In this document: piece by piece, positions 59,384 through 64,000 of the stretch | Layout of the letters: the number at the start of each line of letters is the position of its first letter | Numbering within the stretch: position 1 is the stretch's first letter | NCBI GenBank assembly: GCA_963719275.1 | Contig: CAVRBT010000008.1 | Span: 1 to 64,000, forward strand | DNA from: AC-32 sp963719275 | Lineage (GTDB): Bacteria; Actinomycetota; Thermoleophilia; Gaiellales; Gaiellaceae | Direction: 5' to 3' | DNA: 64,000 nucleotides | Made by a program: the position numbers and the translations under genes | Notes under the pieces: model-generated | What the model saw: the letters and a program-made list of their open reading frames with translations, nothing else | Told to the model about the DNA's origin: nothing | Databases searched by the model: none

Positions 59384-60478
59384 ATGGATCGCGCGCGAAA
59401 GCGGCGGGTGGAGCTGTTCCTGCCGATGCGTACGCTGCTGGTCGTCGCCGCCACGATCGGCGTGTTGGCCGCCTTCGTCGAAATCGGCGACACCTTCCTG
59501 ATCGTCTTCGTGGGCATCTTCCTGGCGCTCGTGTTCGAGTACCCGGTGCGCTTCGTGATGAGGAAGACGCACATGTCGCGCGGGCTCGCGGCGACGGTGA
59601 CCGTCATCGGCAGCGCCCTCCTCGTCACGGTGCTGTTCATCGTGCTGCTCGTCCCGCTCGTCTCCAGCGTGCGCGACTTCCTGAAGCAGCTCCCGCAGAC
59701 GGTGCAGGAGCTCCGCGACTCGGGCGAGCTCTCCTGGCTCGGCGACTCGGGCGCCGCCAAGAACGTGCAGGACGGCGCCCAGCACATCTCGGCGTCGATT
59801 CCGGACACGGTCTCGGCGATACTCGGCGTCGCGGGAGGCTTCTTCGGCGTGTTCCTCGCCCTCTTCACGATCCTCTTCATCTGCCTCTTCCTGCTCACCG
59901 ACATCGCGAAGCTGAAGGCGTCGCTCGGCAGCGTCTTGATGCCGGGCGAGGACGAGCGGTGGCTAGGCGTGTGGGAGCGCGTGACGGAGTCCGTGTCGCG
60001 CTGGGCGATCGGCGTCGTCGTGATTGCGAGCATCGCGGGGACGATTCAGGGCACGACCGCCTGGCTGCTCGGCTCGAGCTACGCCGTCGGCCTGGGCGTG
60101 ATCGCGGGCCTACTCGACATGATCCCGAACATCGGCGCGACCATCGCCGGCTTCATCCTCGTCCCCACGCTCTGGGCCGAGGAGGGCATCGGGGCGGCTG
60201 TGATCATGCTCATCGTCGTCCTCGTCTACCAGCAGCTCGAGAACAACATCCTGACGCCGAAGATCCAGGGCAAGGCAGTCGACCTCTCGGCCTTCTTCAT
60301 CATCGTCTCGGTGACGCTCTTCGGCGCGCTGCTCGGCGTGCTCGGGGCGCTGACCGCGGTGCCGCTCGCCGCGATGATCCAGATCTTCGTGCAGGAGCTG
60401 ACGCGGACGAGGCGCGAACGTGTCGCGGAGCTGAAGGCGATCGCCTCGCGCTCGGACCGTGTAAGCCCTACGACGTAG
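59384..60478 (+). CDS. AI-2E family transporter
   Basis: A 364-residue membrane protein with eight TM helices. FLIVFVGIFLALVFEYPVRF opens it; LDMIPNIGATIAGFILVPTL and VYQQLENNILTPKIQGKAVD are the conserved motifs, the latter the family signature near residue 285. Family members export small molecules or ions (some are Na+/H+ antiporters); AI-2 transport is not implied. It overlaps the converging CoA-transferase gene by 11 bases. Confidence 0.92.
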   Translation: MDRARKRRVELFLPMRTLLVVAATIGVLAAFVEIGDTFLIVFVGIFLALVFEYPVRFVMRKTHMSRGLAATVTVIGSALLVTVLFIVLLVPLVSSVRDFLKQLPQTVQELRDSGELSWLGDSGAAKNVQDGAQHISASIPDTVSAILGVAGGFFGVFLALFTILFICLFLLTDIAKLKASLGSVLMPGEDERWLGVWERVTESVSRWAIGVVVIASIAGTIQGTTAWLLGSSYAVGLGVIAGLLDMIPNIGATIAGFILVPTLWAEEGIGAAVIMLIVVLVYQQLENNILTPKIQGKAVDLSAFFIIVSVTLFGALLGVLGALTAVPLAAMIQIFVQELTRTRRERVAELKAIASRSDRVSPTT

Positions 60479-61589
60479 CGATCACGCCCGCCGCCTCGAG
60501 CGCCCCGACCTCCTCGTCCGAATAACCCGCCTCGGCGAGCACCTCGTGCGTGTGCTGGCCCAGGCGCGGCGGAGGCTCGCTCGCGAGCCCGAGCGGCGAC
60601 GGGACCTGCGGCAGTGCGCCGATCGCCGGGTGCTCGAGCGTCGCCGTCCCGTGCGCCGTGAGCGCCTCGAGCACACCGCGCACCTTGCCTGCGGGGAAGC
60701 CGGCGTCCGCGAGCCGCGTCACCCACTCGTCCGCCGTCCGAGTCGTGAACACCACGCTCAGCTCCTCGACAAGCTCGCCGCGGTGCGCGACGCGCGCCGG
60801 GTTCGTCCTGAACCGCTCGTCCTCGGCGAGGTCCGGGCGCCCCACCGCCTCGCAAAGCCGCCGGTAGAGCGCGTCGTTGCCCCCGGCCACGGCGACTTGC
60901 GCGTCCGAGGCGGTGAAGGTCTGGTACGGGACGATGCTCGGGTGCGCGTTGCCGTAGCGGCCGGGCTCCTCGCCGGTCACGAGAGCCGACTGCGCGATGT
61001 TCACGAGCGACGAGATCGCAACGTCCAGCAGCGAGATCTCGATGCGCTTTCCCTCGCCCGAGAGCTTCGCCGCGAGGATCGCCGTCGCCGCCGCGTAGCC
61101 CGCGAGGACGTCGACCACCGCGACGCCGACCTTCACGGGCTCGCCGTCGGCCTCGCCGGTGATCGCCATCAAACCGCTCTCGGCCTGGACGACGAAGTCG
61201 TAGCCGGGCCGCCGGTCGCCGAAGCCGGTGATCGAGCAGTAGACGAGCCCGGGCCGCTCCTGCGCGAGCCGGTCGTAGCCGACGCCGAGCCGCTCTGCCG
61301 TCCCCGGCCGGAAGTTCTCGACGACGACGTCCGCCGAACGTGCCAGCCGCTGGGCCGCCTCCTGTCCTTCCGGCCGCGCGAGGTCGAGCGCGACGCTGCG
61401 CTTGCCGCGGTTGACCGAGAGGAAGTAGGCCGCTTCACCTCCCGCGTACGGCGGCCCCCAGGCGCGGGTGTCGTCCCCCTGCCCCGGCCGCTCGACCTTG
61501 ACCACATCCGCGCCCAGGTCGGCGAGCAGCATCGTGCAGTACGGCCCCGCGAGCACGCGCGACAGATCGAGCACGCGGAGGGAGAGCAA
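60468..61589 (-). CDS. CaiB/BaiF CoA-transferase family protein
   Basis: A 373-residue class III CoA-transferase. LRVLDLSRVLAGPYCTMLLA and DLGADVVKVERPG is the opening. VNRGKRSVALDLARPEG and DVVVENFRPGTAERLGVGYD are family motifs, and TGFGDRRPGYDFVVQAESGL the central segment before the catalytic Asp region. It moves CoA between organic acids; the acids are unknown. The TTG start directly follows the upstream stop, so it is the third gene of the Nor - membrane protein - CoA-transferase operon. Confidence 0.9.
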   Translation of the reverse strand: MLSLRVLDLSRVLAGPYCTMLLADLGADVVKVERPGQGDDTRAWGPPYAGGEAAYFLSVNRGKRSVALDLARPEGQEAAQRLARSADVVVENFRPGTAERLGVGYDRLAQERPGLVYCSITGFGDRRPGYDFVVQAESGLMAITGEADGEPVKVGVAVVDVLAGYAAATAILAAKLSGEGKRIEISLLDVAISSLVNIAQSALVTGEEPGRYGNAHPSIVPYQTFTASDAQVAVAGGNDALYRRLCEAVGRPDLAEDERFRTNPARVAHRGELVEELSVVFTTRTADEWVTRLADAGFPAGKVRGVLEALTAHGTATLEHPAIGALPQVPSPLGLASEPPPRLGQHTHEVLAEAGYSDEEVGALEAAGVIATS

Positions 61590-62144
61590 CTACTCGCGGC
61601 CCGGGAGCTTGAGCCCGAACGACGGCGCCGGAGCGGGGAAGTTCGCGGGGTGGAGGCGCAGGTCGCGCAGCAACCGCGACGCGGCGAAGGCGACGACCGC
61701 GAGCAGGCCGAGCAGCACGCCCGTCTCGGCCGGCGAGTGATTTCGTGCCCACTCCGCCAGGAGCACGAGCCCCGCAAGGACGACGAGAAGCACGGAGATC
61801 ACCCGGTGAAAGCGGCCCGCCTCCGAATGCGGCCACGGGTCGAGCGGCCGCACCACCTCCCGCCCCTCGTCCGAGTCGGTGCAGCGGGCCTTCGACGGGC
61901 ACGCGTTGCAGACGTGCGCGCGAGCGCGATAACGCACCAGGCGACGCTCGCGGTCGTACGCGTGCGGCCAGAGCTGCTCGCCCTCGGGACACACCCAGTG
62001 GTCGTGGTCGGCGACGTAGGCGAACCCGGCGGTGCGGAAGCGGAGAGCCCGCCGATGTGTATGAGCGGAGAGCCACTCCAGCGCGAACGCACCCGCGACG
62101 AGGAAGACCGCGTACCCGGCGGCGATGACAACCTCGGCGCTCAT
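61590..62144 (-). CDS. Membrane protein with a four-cysteine motif
   Basis: A 184-residue protein. It has one N-terminal TM helix (VIAAGYAVFLVAGAFALEWL), a cytosolic part with HWVCPEGEQLWP and ARAHVCNACPSKARC, and two TM helices at the C-terminal end. The four Cys (one, then C-x2-C-x5-C) could bind zinc or an iron-sulfur cluster; the motif resembles the Cys-rich region of some transposase zinc domains. It overlaps the Nor stop by ATGA, so the two are co-translated. It may help assemble or supply electrons to Nor; that is inferred from position. Confidence 0.7.
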   Translation of the reverse strand: MSAEVVIAAGYAVFLVAGAFALEWLSAHTHRRALRFRTAGFAYVADHDHWVCPEGEQLWPHAYDRERRLVRYRARAHVCNACPSKARCTDSDEGREVVRPLDPWPHSEAGRFHRVISVLLVVLAGLVLLAEWARNHSPAETGVLLGLLAVVAFAASRLLRDLRLHPANFPAPAPSFGLKLPGRE

Positions 62145-64000
62145 GTGAGCCTCGCGGCCGCGGCCTCGGCGTCGGTCGCCGGGGCGACGCCCTCAGGCTC
62201 GTGCACCTCGGTGAAGAGGATTTCGTCGGGCTCGTCGAGCGTCACGTGCCTGACCGTGTGGCGGATGCCGAGATAGGCGATGTAGAGCGCGGGCAGCGCC
62301 CCGCCGACGATGAAGATGACGTCGCCGGGGAAGCGCAGCCACTCGATCAGGGCGTTCGTGTCGTTGGTCAGAAACTTCAGCTCGCGCGCGTCGAAGTACC
62401 CGTCGTCCACCGACTTGTAGAGCTGAAGGAGGCCGAGCGGAAGCAGCGTCGCGAAGCACATCCACGCGAGGCCGAGGTTCGTCGACCAGAAGCAGATCTT
62501 CGCCCAGCGCTCCGGCCATTTCTCAGCGGGGATCAGGTAGCGCAAACAGAACATCGCGAGCCCGAGCGCCAGCATCCCATAGACACCCATCATCGCCGCG
62601 TGTCCGTGGTTCGCGGTCAGGGCGGTGCCGATCTCGTAGTAGGAGACGATCGGCAGGTTGATCAGGAAGCCGAAGATGCCTGCGCCGAGGAAGTTCCAGA
62701 AGCCGACCGCGACCAGGAACATCACCGCCCAGCGGTGAGGGAACGGCGTCCGTGAACGCGACTCCTGCGCCGCGCCCAGCTGCAGGAAGGACCAGGCCTC
62801 GACCGTGAGGAAGGTGAGCGGGATCACCTCGGCGGCCGAGAAGAAGGCTCCGAGCGCCATGTGCTCAGCGGGCTCGCCGGAGAAGTAGAGGTGGTGCATC
62901 GTCCCGATCACCCCGCCGACCGAGTAGAGCAGGATGTCGAGGAAGACCACCGTCAGCGCGATCCGCTCGCGGACGACGCCGAGCAGGACGAACATGTACG
63001 CGACCATCACCGTCGTGAACAGCTCGAGGAAGTCCTCCACCCAGAGGTGGACGACCCAGAAGCGCCAGAACTCGACCGTGGTGAAGTTGTCGCCGGTGCG
63101 TGCGACCAGGCCGACCGCGTAGAAGGCGGGGATGGCGCAGGCCGCGAGGAAGAAGAGCCACGGCATGTTGCCGGGGTGCTCGCTCGCCAGGCGACGCCGG
63201 AGCACCCGCCAGAGCATGTACACCCAGGCGATGAGGCCGACGGTCAGCAGGATCTGCCAGAGGCGCGCGAGGTCCAGGTACTCGAGGCCCTGGAGGCCGA
63301 ACCAGTTCGAAGCGGTGCCGTGAAGCGCGACGTACGAGCCGATCAGCGTCCCGAAGACGACGACCGCCAGCGCGCCGAGCAGGCCGAACGCGAGCTTGTC
63401 CTGGTGCCGCGGCTCGCGCCGCGCGATCATCGGGGCCAGGAAGATCCCGGCCGCGACGAACGAGGTCGCGACCCAGAAGATCGCCAGCTGCACGTGCCAG
63501 GTGCGCATCAGGTTGTAGGGGAACCAGCGCGCGAGATCGAAGCCGAAGAAGTTGTCGATATCGGCGCGGTAGTGCTGCGACGCCGCGCCGACGAACGTCT
63601 GGACGAGGAAGAGCGCCGCCATCACGAAGAAGAACCACGCCGTCGCCCGCTGCGCAGGCGTCAGCGCGACGTCTCCGGGAGCGCGAAACGACAGCGTCGC
63701 CTGCTCGCGCCCATGCCAGCCGAGCAGCCCTCCCCAGCGGCCGAAGGCCGCGAAGAGCAGCCCGATGCCTCCGAGCAGGGCGATCAGCGACAGCACCGAC
63801 CAGACGATCACGTTCGCAGTCGGCTCGTTGTCCACGCGCGGCTCCGGCGGCCAGTTGTTCGTGTACGAGTACCTGTGCCCCGGCCGGTCGGCGGCGGCGG
63901 CCCAGGCGGTCCACGCGAAGAAGGCGGTCAGCTGCCGCAGCTGCTGGGGGTCCGTGATCGCGTGCGGGAGCAGGCCGTGCTCGCTCTTCGGGTCGGAGAA
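62141..64000 (-). CDS. norB: Nitric oxide reductase large subunit (quinol type), 5' end outside window
   Basis: The gene runs off the right edge; 619 codons are visible. TAFFAWTAWAAAADRPG near the edge is the qNOR N-terminal region. NLMRTWHVQLAIFW holds a heme ligand His. HLWVEDFLELFTTVMVAYMF and GTMHHLYFSGEPAEHM give the FeB ligands and conserved Glu, and TANHGHAAMMGVYGMLALGL the heme ligands of helix X. It reduces two NO to N2O using quinol at the membrane. The extra N-terminal domain marks it as quinol type rather than cytochrome-c type. It leads the operon with the Cys-motif protein and CoA-transferase. Confidence 0.92.
   Translation of the reverse strand, partial: FSDPKSEHGLLPHAITDPQQLRQLTAFFAWTAWAAAADRPGHRYSYTNNWPPEPRVDNEPTANVIVWSVLSLIALLGGIGLLFAAFGRWGGLLGWHGREQATLSFRAPGDVALTPAQRATAWFFFVMAALFLVQTFVGAASQHYRADIDNFFGFDLARWFPYNLMRTWHVQLAIFWVATSFVAAGIFLAPMIARREPRHQDKLAFGLLGALAVVVFGTLIGSYVALHGTASNWFGLQGLEYLDLARLWQILLTVGLIAWVYMLWRVLRRRLASEHPGNMPWLFFLAACAIPAFYAVGLVARTGDNFTTVEFWRFWVVHLWVEDFLELFTTVMVAYMFVLLGVVRERIALTVVFLDILLYSVGGVIGTMHHLYFSGEPAEHMALGAFFSAAEVIPLTFLTVEAWSFLQLGAAQESRSRTPFPHRWAVMFLVAVGFWNFLGAGIFGFLINLPIVSYYEIGTALTANHGHAAMMGVYGMLALGLAMFCLRYLIPAEKWPERWAKICFWSTNLGLAWMCFATLLPLGLLQLYKSVDDGYFDARELKFLTNDTNALIEWLRFPGDVIFIVGGALPALYIAYLGIRHTVRHVTLDEPDEILFTEVHEPEGVAPATDAEAAAARLT

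Overview
The window is high-GC actinobacterial DNA. Its gene families (MMPL and DHA2 transporters, LuxR-type two-component systems, single-domain class III cyclases, YCII, DUF899 and VOC proteins, BBE-type flavin oxidases), common GTG starts and 4-base gene overlaps fit a soil lineage such as Thermoleophilia. That placement is an inference from gene content; no rRNA or complete tRNA gene is present.

Layout. 1-3.1 kb: small YCII, cupin, GNAT and DHFR-like genes. 3.2-16.3 kb: an accessory block cut by four direct repeats of the 3' half of a tRNA-Thr(GGT) gene. They start at or near the anticodon loop, as attachment cores of tRNA-targeting tyrosine recombinases do. Between them lie a decayed integrase fused to a nucleotidyltransferase domain, a split IS110 transposase, remnants of GH15, carbamate kinase, sulfite-oxidase-like and F420-reductase genes, and intact cargo (MFS transporter, MDR oxidoreductase, MgtA-like ATPase, rhodanese). 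The right-most copy is followed by terminator hairpins and looks like the chromosomal end. 16.6-23.3 kb: rearranged debris, with two head-to-head junctions where both outward-reading genes have lost their 5' ends (MMPL/histidine kinase and MFS/TetR).

23.3-34.6 kb: PAP2 and MFS genes, then a tight operon MMPL - receiver - sensor kinase - cyclase - LuxR regulator, followed by another MFS gene. A shared sequence lies about 85 bases upstream of three genes here (flavin oxidase, small protein + MFS, MFS), so one regulator may control them. 34.8-45.5 kb: small regulator/enzyme pairs, several with clear inverted-repeat operators (HTH/dienelactone hydrolase, MarR/SRPBCC, HxlR/flavin oxidase, ArsR/MMPL). 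45.5-51.4 kb: a divergent sulfur/persulfide island (class V aminotransferase, OsmC, thioredoxin, DUF2892, glutaredoxin-DUF302, ArsR | SQR-like flavoprotein, TusE/DsrC-like, DsrE-like) around a near-perfect 36-base palindrome. 51.4-60.5 kb: ArsR/AHSA1/DUF899 operon, membrane adenylate cyclase, Ogt, cupin, YcaQ-like protein, AI-2E family transporter. 60.5-64 kb: CoA-transferase, a cysteine-motif membrane protein and a quinol-type nitric oxide reductase that runs off the right edge.

At least a dozen genes carry single frameshifts, some inside otherwise well-conserved operons. Either the sequence has residual indel errors or the region is decaying; disrupted genes are marked as pseudogenes with that caveat. 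No CRISPR array was seen.
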